Source of the DNA: an uncultured Draconibacterium sp.
GTDB lineage: Bacteria; Bacteroidota; Bacteroidia; Bacteroidales; Prolixibacteraceae
Assembly (NCBI RefSeq): GCF_963676735.1
Contig: NZ_OY781464.1
Span: 4,497,001-4,561,000 of the forward strand
Reading direction: 5' to 3'
DNA: 64,000 nucleotides
Below, piece by piece: positions 55,193-62,569 of this stretch. The notes under the pieces are model-generated. The model was not told where the DNA came from. It was given only the letters and a program-made list of their open reading frames with translations, and did no database searches. The translations under genes were made by a program, and so were the position numbers. Position 1 is the stretch's first letter, and each line of letters starts with the position of its first letter.

Positions 55193-56263
55193 TTGGAGCT
55201 TGAAAAGAAGCCCGACTTTGATAAATGCATGGAGCGAATTTATGCCTGGTACAATCAGGGAATTGTGGATAGAGCGCCTATTCGCTTTTCTGCCCATAAC
55301 CAGGAATATGATTCTGCTCACCTTCTTAATGGATTCAATTTTAATTCATTAAAAGAACGATGGTGGAATACTGAATACCAGCTTGAGCTTTTTGAACACC
55401 AACTTGAGAACAGTACGTTTAATGCGGAAACTTTTCCTATATTCTGGCCAAATTTGGGGCCTGAAGTTTATACAGCTTTTTATGGGCTTGAATTGGATTA
55501 TAAAGAGGTTACTTCCTATGCAAAGCCTATCATTGAGGATTGGTCGCAATTGGACAATCTAAAATTGGATAGTAATAATCCTTATTTTAAAAAGATAGAG
55601 GAAATGACCCGTGCAGCGCTGGAGCGTAATGCAGGGAAATTTATGGTTGGTTATACCGATTTACATCCTGGGATGGATTGCGCTGCTGCATTTCGTGATC
55701 CAGAGGCATTATGTTTGGATTTAATTATGGATCCTGACAATGTTAAACGTTTGGTGGAAATCTCTTCGAAAGATTTTCAGTTTGTATTTAATTACTTTGA
55801 TCAAATTTTAAAAGAAAAGAATCAGCTTTCTGTTACCTGGATGGGAATCCCTTCTTTTGGAAAAATGCATATCCCAAGCTGTGATTTTAGTTCAATGATT
55901 TCACCTGAACATTTCGACGAGTTCGTATTACCCTTAATTAAAGATGAGATTAAAGCCATGTCGTATAATATTTTTCATTTAGATGGAAAAGGAGTGGCAA
56001 ACAATATAGATAAACTTCTGCAACTGCCAGATATTAATGCTATTCAGTGGGTTCAAGGAGTAGGTACTGATTTACCCATAATGCAGTGGGTACCGTTTAT
56101 TAAAAAAATTCAGGCAGCTGGTAAATCAGTTGTTGTTGATTTAGCGCTATCAGAAATTGAATCATTTATGGCAGAAGTTGATCCCAAAGGAATATTACTT
56201 TGCATAAATGCCGATCTTTCTGTTCAAGAAGATATTGTTAAAAATGTATTGAAGTGGAATTAG
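55193..56263 (+). CDS. Uroporphyrinogen decarboxylase-fold (URO-D/MtaA-like) protein
   Basis: 356 residues, cytoplasmic (no signal). The fold is recognizable from DRAPIRFSAHN near the N-terminus, the long middle with GMDCAAAFRDPEAL, PEHFDEFVLPLIKDE, FHLDGKG near 262-268 and a closing IQWVQGVGTDLP. The family includes heme-pathway UroD, MtaA-type methyl-corrinoid:coenzyme M transferases and many uncharacterized members in catabolic clusters. As last gene of the PUL operon it may process a methylated or otherwise unusual cytoplasmic sugar derivative; that is speculation. The start is TTG at 55193: an upstream ATG at 55186 is out of frame by one base, which could reflect a one-base change in the A run or an assembly error. 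Confidence 0.75.
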   Translation: MELEKKPDFDKCMERIYAWYNQGIVDRAPIRFSAHNQEYDSAHLLNGFNFNSLKERWWNTEYQLELFEHQLENSTFNAETFPIFWPNLGPEVYTAFYGLELDYKEVTSYAKPIIEDWSQLDNLKLDSNNPYFKKIEEMTRAALERNAGKFMVGYTDLHPGMDCAAAFRDPEALCLDLIMDPDNVKRLVEISSKDFQFVFNYFDQILKEKNQLSVTWMGIPSFGKMHIPSCDFSSMISPEHFDEFVLPLIKDEIKAMSYNIFHLDGKGVANNIDKLLQLPDINAIQWVQGVGTDLPIMQWVPFIKKIQAAGKSVVVDLALSEIESFMAEVDPKGILLCINADLSVQEDIVKNVLKWN

Positions 56264-56434
56264 TCAGGTTATTAATTATCCTTTTTAACTACAAACTTTA
56301 ATTACTTCTCTATGATTTTCTAAAAAAGAAAACATTTGTAACACTTACACTTTTGTCATAAGTGCAAGTTAAAGAAGCTTTTTTATTGAGCTATTTGATT
56401 TCCTTCCTTTTAATGGAATATAGTAAAATGTTCA

Positions 56435-56518
56435 GGGGAGGGGTATGCAAGATGTGTTTATGTGGAACATAAACGCCTGTGTCTGCCGACGGCTGAAAAG
56501 TAACTGCATACCCCTCCC
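56435..56518. repeat. Inverted repeat element with internal hairpin
   Basis: GGGAGGGGTATGCA (56436-56449) is the exact reverse complement of TGCATACCCCTCCC (56505-56518). Inside, GTTTATGT-GGA-ACATAAAC forms a perfect 8-base hairpin and GCCG-AC-GGC a smaller one. The G-run makes it stand out from the AT-rich surroundings. It could be a miniature mobile element or a structured RNA. Confidence 0.55.
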
Positions 56519-57005
56519 AATAAAATTAGGTATCCCAAATCTTCAACAAAGTGATTCCAATTCAGATAACAGGAAAAAGCTTCCGGCATAAACGCAGCGA
56601 ATAAATGGGCAAAAGTTTTTGAATAAACTGGTTCATTTTGACCGAATACACCTTTCTCATTCTTCGAAAGATACATTCGTTACAAAACAGCGGTAAAAAC
56701 ACTTGCCCATTTCTTCGCCTCCAACGCTCTCTCGATTTATTCCTTTTCCTTTTGCCTGTAACCTGAATTTAAAAACCAGATGTTTACGATTTGGGATTAA
56801 GGGAGTTCTTGGAATAGAAAGAGTTGCCATTTTACTGAATTTGTTCTTCACTTTCCTCTCATTAGCAAGCAAAAGTCCTTCGGAAAAATGTGCTGAAGCG
56901 CAAAAAGTCGTTCGAAAAAGTGTATTTGAGAAGAGCAGAAAGGTATTATATGAAGTTGACTTACAATTTCGATATTGTATGTATAGCCCACAATCCAGAT
57001 TATTT

Positions 57006-57034
57006 TGAGCTATAAACGTACATTTTATAGCTCA
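57006..57034. promoter_or_regulatory. 29-base palindrome beyond the 3' end of the fic gene
   Basis: TGAGCTATAAA, 7 bases, TTTTATAGCTCA. It closely resembles the palindromes at 58278 and 58321 on the other side of the gene. Confidence 0.6.
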
Positions 57035-57057
57035 TCCTCCATTAAAAACATTAAAAG

Positions 57058-57108
57058 TGTCGATTGCAATCGACAAAATAGTATTAAAAGTGTCGAATCA
57101 AAACGACA
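57058..57108. repeat. Two TGTCG-N8-CGACA boxes, 33-base period
   Basis: The first (57058-57075, TGTCGATTGCAATCGACA) is a perfect 18-base palindrome; the second (57091-57108) keeps the arms but not the centre. Each is preceded by ATTAAAAG or TTAAAAG. They look like operator sites for a dimeric regulator. Confidence 0.55.
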
Positions 57109-57143
57109 ATATTTAAGTGTTATTCAAGTGTTAGGATAACATT

Positions 57144-58277
57144 TTAAATGGAAGATTTCAATGGTTCAAATTTAAGAAAATACCTTGTACTTTTTAATGT
57201 GCCGGTTTTAATCAGTATTTGTTTGTTGATTAAATCCTGTAAATCTCTTGTGGCGGTTGAGGCAGAAGCTTTGGCTATCGTTTGGTAATTGTTAGCGCTT
57301 AATCCTCCTTTAAAACCTTTATGTCCTGCATCAAAGAGCCTTTTTACAACTTTTAATTGACGTTCATTTAGTTGAGATGAGAAACGGTCAAAAAATCGGA
57401 TTTTTTCTATCAAAAAATCTATTCGCTTTAATGTATGTTCCTGTGCTTCAAGAATGGTTTCTGAGAAATATACAAGCCAATCAGTAATTTCAAGTGTGGT
57501 ATTACTTTTCTCAAGAAAAGCATAGTAGCTCTTTTTATTGGCATCAATAGTGGAAGAAAGTGAAATTAATGATGGTCGTAAAGTGCTTTGTGCTATCGAC
57601 TTTTCTGCAATTGCCCTTCCGATTCTACCGTTGCCGTCTTCAAAAGGGTGTATGCTTACGAAATAGAGGTGGGCTATTCCAGCTTTTGTTAAAGGTAGAA
57701 GTTTTTGATTGACATCTTTTTGATGTATTTGGTTGAACCAGGAAACAAATCTTTCCATTTCGTCAGGTACAATTTTAGATGGAGGCGCTTCAAAATGAAC
57801 CTTAGGAAGATCCAGTCTTCCCGAAACAAGCTGCATCGGATCTTCATGCGTACGATAACAACCAATATCTTTTATGTCCCGTCTGCCATTGCATATCATT
57901 TTGTGCCAGGAAAACAGCTGTTCATGGGTTAAGGTAAGGTCGTAATTGAGATACAAATCAACCATCATTTCAGAGATACCAAATTCTGCTGGTGGGATTT
58001 TTCTCTTTTCAACAGCCAATCCAAAATTTTTCTTTATGGATGATTGTACACTTTCTCGGTTAAGATATTCTCCTTCAATTTCCGATGTTTTTATAGCTTC
58101 ATCACTAAGAACTTCTACCAGGAAATTGTCTTTTGATTCCTCCCGAAGGTGCTTTAATACGCCAAATACGGTACCACTATTTTCAGAAAATTGGTATTCC
58201 AATGCTTCCAATGCCTTAGCATCATAAGAAAATTGTGGCCAATCTTTAAGCATCCAATTCCAGGCATTATAAGCCAT
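57144..58277 (-). CDS. Fic-domain protein (probable AMPylase) with N-terminal DUF4172-like and C-terminal winged helix
   Basis: 377 residues. Inhibitory helix motif TSEIEG (64-69, pattern TxxxEG with Glu68) precedes the Fic core (about 110-265), whose active site is HPFEDGNGRIGR (210-221) with catalytic His210, complete. The C-terminal 80 residues (RQLKVVKRLFDAG ... NYQTIAKASASTATRDL) form a winged-helix DNA-binding domain. Fic enzymes transfer AMP or similar groups to target proteins; this N-terminally inhibited class is common in Bacteroidota and often regulates itself. The start codon touches a 27-base palindrome, and similar palindromes flank both ends of the gene. It lies near the right end of the island with no partner gene; role in defence or stress is unproven. 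Confidence 0.9.
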   Translation of the reverse strand: MAYNAWNWMLKDWPQFSYDAKALEALEYQFSENSGTVFGVLKHLREESKDNFLVEVLSDEAIKTSEIEGEYLNRESVQSSIKKNFGLAVEKRKIPPAEFGISEMMVDLYLNYDLTLTHEQLFSWHKMICNGRRDIKDIGCYRTHEDPMQLVSGRLDLPKVHFEAPPSKIVPDEMERFVSWFNQIHQKDVNQKLLPLTKAGIAHLYFVSIHPFEDGNGRIGRAIAEKSIAQSTLRPSLISLSSTIDANKKSYYAFLEKSNTTLEITDWLVYFSETILEAQEHTLKRIDFLIEKIRFFDRFSSQLNERQLKVVKRLFDAGHKGFKGGLSANNYQTIAKASASTATRDLQDLINKQILIKTGTLKSTRYFLKFEPLKSSI

Positions 58278-58349
58278 GGGCTATAAATTTTACGTTTATA
58301 GCCCAAATATAGCAAAAATATGGGCTATAAATAGGTGTTTTATGGCTCA
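58278..58349. promoter_or_regulatory. Tandem palindromes upstream of the fic gene (putative autoregulatory operator)
   Basis: Site 1 (58278-58304) reads GGGCTATAAA, 7 bases, GTTTATAGCCC; it begins at the base after the fic start codon. Site 2 (58321-58349) reads TGGGCTATAAA and TTTTATGGCTCA around a short centre. The pair would cover the fic promoter. Confidence 0.65.
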
Positions 58350-58681
58350 TTCCTTCAATTAGGGTTGGAAAACTAAAATGTATTTGTACAAAATACCTTG
58401 TAAAACTAAATTGATCATAAATAATAGATAAAATATTGATATGATATGGATAGTGCTTGATAAAAAGTTAAGTGTACTTGAAAGAATTTTGCTTAGTGCT
58501 GAAGTTTCAAGTACGATTGAAAAGATCAGATACTTTTTAGTGTAAATTCAGGTTTGATTAAGAGCACTTTCTTTTGTATTTTTAAGGTATAAATTATTGA
58601 AAATGAAGCGGTGAGAGACTAAAACGAGACCTCTCAGTTTGTTGAAAAATAAAACTTTGATAATAAGCGCATTACCGAGGT

Positions 58682-58705
58682 GGTTCGATTCCCGCCCCGA
58701 TACTA
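58682..58705 (+). repeat. Right attachment repeat (displaced tRNA-Leu 3' end)
   Basis: GGTTCGATTCCCGCCCCG is identical to 26684-26701; the next bases ATACTA differ from GGTACTA by one deletion and one change, as expected for a copy no longer under selection. Confidence 0.78.
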
Positions 58706-58746
58706 AAACGCCTGATTATCAATCGATAATTAAGCGTTTTAGTTTT
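58703..58746 (+). terminator. Hairpin after the displaced tRNA end (former tRNA terminator)
   Basis: Nine-base perfect outer stem CTAAAACGC / GCGTTTTAG, inner stem TGATTATC / GATAATTA and a 4-base loop, then TTTT. The same arrangement (tRNA 3' end, hairpin, T run) exists after the intact tRNA at 26730, which supports this being the original chromosomal terminator. Confidence 0.65.
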
Positions 58747-58749
58747 CTG

Positions 58750-58769
58750 GGATACAAATAGGATACAAA
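58750..58769 (+). repeat. Two GGATACAAA boxes, 11-base period
   Basis: GGATACAAA at 58750-58758 and 58761-58769, just outside the right attachment repeat. One helical turn apart, as for recombinase or integration-factor sites. They do not match the GTCGCA boxes at the left end. Confidence 0.35.
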
Positions 58770-59341
58770 AATCAAAAAATTACCTTTTTCTTGTTTATAT
58801 AATTCACCAGGCATCATTTTTAAAAAAATGTAAAGCAGTTTTAAATTTTGTTAAATAGCAATTTTGTCGATTTTTTGAAAAAAAAGATTTTTTAAATTCG
58901 TTCTCCGAAAAAATCATATAGCGTATTAACTATGGATATCATTATTGATGGTGTAAAGCAAGATTATGACCGTCAGAATGCGGTCGGTAAGTTAAATTAC
59001 TTGCACGAAACAAGTAAAAACCTGGGTTTTAACGATTTTCGATGTTCGAAGCCAAACCAAAATCGACATTCCGGTTCGTGGGCCCGGCATAACCTAAAAC
59101 GTTGTTTATTTTCATCAGTTAAAAACCTGCGGTTTAATGTAAAAACCTAACGGCTGCCATACTATAGTCTGTAGTTTTCAGATGAATTTTTATCAAACCT
59201 TAGTTTCGAGATAAGCGGATGACACTACCCGCTGCTACTGAAAAGCTACAATTCAAACAATACTTTTTACCCCCTTTTATGACGTTGTAGAAGCAATAGA
59301 AAAATTGTTGAACTGTTAAATAAAAATTATTAGCTAAAAAT

Positions 59342-59346
59342 GGAGG
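59342..59346 (+). promoter_or_regulatory. Strong Shine-Dalgarno of the NEW3-domain gene
   Basis: GGAGG, 7 bases before the ATG at 59354. Such sites are rare in this phylum and recur in the two following genes. Confidence 0.7.
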
Positions 59347-59353
59347 ATCATTT

Positions 59354-60505
59354 ATGAAAAGAGTGAACTTTTACTTCCGATTATTATTATCCATTGTTTT
59401 TGGGATAGTAATGCATGTAAACCTTTTTGCCAACCAAACCGATAGTCTCGAGTTGTATACCCCTTACACCAAAATATCGGTTTCGCCAGGTAAATCAGTA
59501 AGTTATTCTATCGATGTCATAAATAAGGGCACAACTACCCGAAATGAAGCTATTTCTGTTGCAGGCATGCCCTACAAATGGGATTACACTTTAACAGCAG
59601 GTGGCTACAATATCAGTAGGTTGGCGGTGTTGCCCGGCGAAAAGAAAAAAGTAGATTTAAAAATTGAGGTACCCTATCAGGTTCGAAAGGGAAACTATAC
59701 TTTTTCGGTAAAAACCGGCGAAAATGTAAGTTTGCCCCTAGCTATCAGGGTTTCTTCGGCAGGCTCCAGCGAATCGGAACTAAGCTGCGACCAGCGCAAC
59801 ATGGAAGGAACTACCAAATCGAATTTTTCTTTTAAAACTGTGTTAAAAAACAAAACAGCAAATAAGCAGCAATATGCCTTAATGGCGAAAGTGCCACGAG
59901 GGTGGACTGCTGCTATAAAACCAAACTATAAACAGGCCACTTCAACCGAGGTTGATGCTAACGGAACAAAAGACATTACTTACGAGATAAAACCATCGAA
60001 AACCGCCAAAGCCGGAAGCTATAAAATTCCTGTTAAAGCAGTTGCCGGCTCCACTTCGGCAGAGCTGGAACTGGAGGTAGTAATTACCGGAACTTACGAG
60101 CTGAATTTTAGCACACCATCCGGGCTGTTAAGTGCAAAAGCAACGGCTGGCGAAGAAAAAAAAGTTGAATTGGTGGTCAATAATGCAGGCTCTTCAAATC
60201 TCGAAAACATTGTGCTATCGGCATCGAAACCAAGGAGTTGGGAAGCCACTTTTGAACCCGATACAATTTCATTGCTGGAGCCCGGGCAAACTAAAACAGT
60301 TTTTGCCACCATTAAAGCCGATAAAAAAGCAATACCCGGCGACTATGTTACAAAAATAACTGCACGCAACCCTGAGGTAAACGAAACCCTTTCTTTTCGG
60401 GTAATGGTAAAAACTCCGATGTTAATGGGGTGGATTGGGGTGTTTATTATTGTGGCAGCCATTGCAGTAGTAATTTATTTGTTTAAAAAGTATGGAAGGA
60501 GGTAA
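59354..60505 (+). CDS. NEW3-domain (COG1470-like) membrane-anchored protein
   Basis: 383 residues. Signal peptide 1-26 (LFANQ), three Ig-like repeats of the NPCBM-associated NEW3 type (about 38-135, 150-245, 250-350; ISVSPGKSVSYSIDVINKG, KTVLKNKTANKQQYALMAKVP), one C-terminal transmembrane helix (about 356-376) and a basic tail YLFKKYGRR. The bulk is thus periplasmic. It starts a three-gene unit with an ABC ATPase 3 bases downstream and a permease; NEW3 proteins frequently accompany such ABC-2 systems, perhaps as a substrate-facing or assembly component. The transported substrate is unknown. Confidence 0.82.
   Translation: MKRVNFYFRLLLSIVFGIVMHVNLFANQTDSLELYTPYTKISVSPGKSVSYSIDVINKGTTTRNEAISVAGMPYKWDYTLTAGGYNISRLAVLPGEKKKVDLKIEVPYQVRKGNYTFSVKTGENVSLPLAIRVSSAGSSESELSCDQRNMEGTTKSNFSFKTVLKNKTANKQQYALMAKVPRGWTAAIKPNYKQATSTEVDANGTKDITYEIKPSKTAKAGSYKIPVKAVAGSTSAELELEVVITGTYELNFSTPSGLLSAKATAGEEKKVELVVNNAGSSNLENIVLSASKPRSWEATFEPDTISLLEPGQTKTVFATIKADKKAIPGDYVTKITARNPEVNETLSFRVMVKTPMLMGWIGVFIIVAAIAVVIYLFKKYGRR
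60496..60502 (+). promoter_or_regulatory. Strong Shine-Dalgarno deciding the GTG start of the ABC ATPase
   Basis: AAGGAGG, 6 bases before GTG at 60509. It supports the GTG as true start. Confidence 0.75.
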
Positions 60506-60508
60506 GCC

Positions 60509-61483
60509 GTGACAGATCCAATTATTCAACTTACCGGGGTAAGTAAAAAATACGGTGATTTTACGGCTGTTGATAATTTAAACCTTTCAGTTGCAAAAGG
60601 TGAAATATTTGGTTTGCTGGGCCCCAACGGAGCCGGAAAATCAACTAGTATTTTAATGATGCTTGGCCTTACCGAACCAAGTGCAGGCGAGGTAATGCTT
60701 GGAGGCATAAATGCAACAACAAACCCAATTGAGGTGAAAAAAAAGGTGGGCTACCTACCTGAAGATGTGGGGTTTTATACCGACCGAACAGGATTGGAGA
60801 ATCTGGTGTTTACCGCTCGTTTAAACGGAATTAAAGCGGATGAAGCCAGGGCTAAAGCCAAAAGCCTGATGGAAAGAGTAGGGCTGAGTGATGAAATGAA
60901 CAAAAAAACAGGCAAATATTCAAAAGGGATGCGGCAACGTTTGGGATTGGCTGATGTGCTGATTAAAAATCCCGAAGTTATTATTCTTGATGAACCAACT
61001 TCCGGTATCGATCCCAAAGGCGTTCAGGATTTTTTGAAGCTAATTGTGGAATTACGCAACGAACACCGGATAAGCGTATTGTTTTCGTCGCACAACCTGC
61101 ACCAGGTACAACAGGTTTGCGACCGGGTGGGAATATTTGTTGACGGAAAGTTGCTGGCTGAAGGAAACATGGATGCACTCTCGAAAAAGCTATTTACCCA
61201 CGGAATGTACCTTATTGAGCTGGGTATTGACAGGCAATCGGTTCCTGAAGAAACAGTTGCTGATGCAGCCTGGCTTTCTTCGGTGCTTAAACCGCTGAAA
61301 GGGGTACAAAACATCAGGCAGCAAAACGAGGTGTTTTTAATAGAGTGCGACAGCGACCTTTCGCCTGCAATTGCAAAAACAGTTGTGGCGAATAAGCTCG
61401 GATTAAATTTTCTGAACAGAAAAGAATATGGACTGGACGCTATTTATAACCGCTATTTTGAAGGAGGAATAAATAATGATTAG
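60509..61483 (+). CDS. ABC transporter ATP-binding protein
   Basis: 324 residues. Walker A GPNGAGKST (38-46), Q-loop LPEDVGFY near 82, signature YSKGMRQRLGLA near 140, Walker B VIILDEPTSGID near 158 and H-loop SSHNLHQV near 192, then about 110 residues of C-terminal extension typical of ATPases that pair with ABC-2 permeases (CcmA/NosF type). The start is GTG with a consensus Shine-Dalgarno. Its end overlaps the permease gene by 8 bases, so the two form one transporter. Export direction is likely; the cargo is unknown. Confidence 0.93.
   Translation: MTDPIIQLTGVSKKYGDFTAVDNLNLSVAKGEIFGLLGPNGAGKSTSILMMLGLTEPSAGEVMLGGINATTNPIEVKKKVGYLPEDVGFYTDRTGLENLVFTARLNGIKADEARAKAKSLMERVGLSDEMNKKTGKYSKGMRQRLGLADVLIKNPEVIILDEPTSGIDPKGVQDFLKLIVELRNEHRISVLFSSHNLHQVQQVCDRVGIFVDGKLLAEGNMDALSKKLFTHGMYLIELGIDRQSVPEETVADAAWLSSVLKPLKGVQNIRQQNEVFLIECDSDLSPAIAKTVVANKLGLNFLNRKEYGLDAIYNRYFEGGINND
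61461..61467 (+). promoter_or_regulatory. Strong Shine-Dalgarno of the permease gene
   Basis: AAGGAGG, 8 bases before the ATG at 61476, inside the end of the ATPase gene. Confidence 0.75.
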
Positions 61484-62444
61484 GACAACACATCGCTTAA
61501 CAAATGCTTTTTGGGTACTGGTAAATAAAGAAATTGCCGACATTATCAGAAGTTGGAAATTTATAATTATGCTGGCGCTGGTGGTGTTAACCTGTATGGG
61601 CTCGTTGTATGCCGCATTAAGCGATTTTTCAGAAGTGGTAAAAGCCAGTAAAAGCGATGATGCTTTTTTCTTTCTGAAACTGTTTACCCACTCTGATGGC
61701 ACCTTGCCCTCTTTTACGGTATTTGTGAGCTTTTTAGGCCCATTGTTAGGCATAAGTATGGGTTTCGACAGTATAAACCAGGAACAGAGCCGCGGAACGC
61801 TGAGCAGAATACTGGCACAACCTGTTTTTCGCGATTATGTTTTAAACGCCAAGTTTACAGCTGCATTGGTAGTATTAAGTATACTTTTTGCAGTACTTGG
61901 TTTACTGGTTCTTGGATTTGGACTTATCTTTATAGGTATCCCGCCAACTGCCGAAGAGTTTTTACGCATCGTGATTTTTTCCATGGTTACTACTTTGTAT
62001 GTTGCTTTTTGGCTGAATCTGGCCATGCTATTTTCGGTAAAATTTAGCCAGGCAGCCACTTCGGCATTGGCGGGTATTTCCATCTGGTTATTTTTCTCCA
62101 TTTTTTACCCCATTGTAGTTAATCTTATTGCCAAAGGCATTTCGCCCGAACGTTTTATTAACGAGAGTCATGTGGTTTATTTTCAGCGAATTATTCAAAA
62201 TATAATGCGTTTAAATCCCGGGCAGCTATTTAACGATGCTACCACATCGTTGTTAATGCCCAGTGTGCGAAGTCTTGGCCCGCTCACGATGGAACAAATG
62301 AGTGGAGCCATTCCGGGGCCCTTGCCATTGGGGCAAAGCCTGCTGTTGGTTTGGCCCCAGGTAACAGCTTTAATTGCCGGAACGGTAACTTTTTTTGCCA
62401 TAGCTTATACCTTGTTTATGCGGCGCGAAGTGCGCTCGAGATAA
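61476..62444 (+). CDS. ABC-2 type permease (NosY-like)
   Basis: 322 residues with six hydrophobic segments: about 28-48, 85-105, 125-150, 165-190, 200-222 and 290-315. The stretch LGISMGFDSINQEQSRGTLSRILAQPVFRDYVLNAK split at 90-125 is the standard motif of COG1277 permeases that act with NosF/CcmA-like ATPases. Overlap with the ATPase gene and a shared strong Shine-Dalgarno style show co-translation. A terminator follows 24 bases after the stop. No nos genes are near, so a copper or nitrous-oxide role is not implied. Confidence 0.9.
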   Translation: MIRTTHRLTNAFWVLVNKEIADIIRSWKFIIMLALVVLTCMGSLYAALSDFSEVVKASKSDDAFFFLKLFTHSDGTLPSFTVFVSFLGPLLGISMGFDSINQEQSRGTLSRILAQPVFRDYVLNAKFTAALVVLSILFAVLGLLVLGFGLIFIGIPPTAEEFLRIVIFSMVTTLYVAFWLNLAMLFSVKFSQAATSALAGISIWLFFSIFYPIVVNLIAKGISPERFINESHVVYFQRIIQNIMRLNPGQLFNDATTSLLMPSVRSLGPLTMEQMSGAIPGPLPLGQSLLLVWPQVTALIAGTVTFFAIAYTLFMRREVRSR

Positions 62445-62468
62445 TTAAATGAGTTAGACACTTAAAAC

Positions 62469-62510
62469 AAATGGCATCCTGTTTATAAATAAAGGATGCC
62501 ATTTTTATTT
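62469..62510. terminator. Terminator between the ABC operon and the GH43 gene
   Basis: AAATGGCATCCT / AGGATGCCATTT, perfect 12-base stem, 12-base loop, T-rich tail on the plus strand; the convergent genes on both sides suggest bidirectional use. Confidence 0.88.
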
Positions 62511-62569
62511 TTTTATTCAGACTTCAAGCGTATTGGGTTCGAAGTGCAACGATTTTGTTTTTCGCTTAT

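Larger units (their letters stand above)
56264..57143. other. 880-base region without a supported gene; contains structured repeats
   Basis: Between the UroD-like and Fic genes. Contents: a 14-base inverted repeat (56436/56505) enclosing a small hairpin; a palindrome at 57006; and two TGTCG-N8-CGACA sites at 57058 and 57091. Short open frames at 56458-56676 (minus) and 56703-57008 (plus) have no recognizable domain or start signal. It looks like island debris plus regulatory sites of the Fic unit. Confidence 0.6.
26684..58705. mobile_element. 32-kb genomic island at tRNA-Leu carrying a polysaccharide utilization locus
   Basis: The tRNA-Leu 3' end GGTTCGATTCCCGCCCCG occurs again exactly at 58682-58699 in the same orientation, and the next bases (GGTACTA versus ATACTA) still match with one lost base and one change. 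A broken tyrosine integrase lies directly inside the left end, as is usual for tRNA-targeted islands. Cargo: HTCS regulator, GH88, SusCD, sulfatase, GH31, GH2, candidate lyase, three GH29, GH95, UroD-like protein and a Fic protein. No conjugation or mobilization genes are visible, so it is probably immobile now or once moved with help. The island status is inference from the repeat, the integrase and the gene content. Confidence 0.78.
58350..59353. other. Region without a supported gene at the right island border
   Basis: About 1 kb between the fic operator and the NEW3-domain gene. It holds the right attachment repeat (58682), its hairpin (58703) and paired GGATACAAA boxes (58750, 58761). 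A 72-codon frame at 58932-59150 shows no family features. No tRNA other than the repeated 3' fragment was found. Confidence 0.6.

Noticed and set aside
28281..56263. PUL as a xyloglucan locus (GH31, GH95, GH29 and GH2 together)
   Set aside because: No endo-xyloglucanase is present, and GH88 with a lyase-like gene points to uronic acids instead.
56458..56676. 72-codon minus-strand frame
   Set aside because: Overlaps the inverted-repeat element, no family features; could be a relic but cannot be supported.
56703..57008. 101-codon plus-strand frame
   Set aside because: No recognizable domain, low-complexity composition, no start signal, and it runs into the palindrome at 57006.
57144..58277. 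Fic protein as part of a toxin-antitoxin pair
   Set aside because: No small antitoxin gene is adjacent; the inhibitory motif is inside the same protein (residues 64-69).
58932..59150. 72-codon plus-strand frame
   Set aside because: No domain, no ribosome site, ends in an unstructured stretch; coding status not supported.
61476..62444. NosY-like permease as part of a nitrous oxide reductase cluster
   Set aside because: No nosZ, nosD or nosL nearby; the similarity is at superfamily level only.
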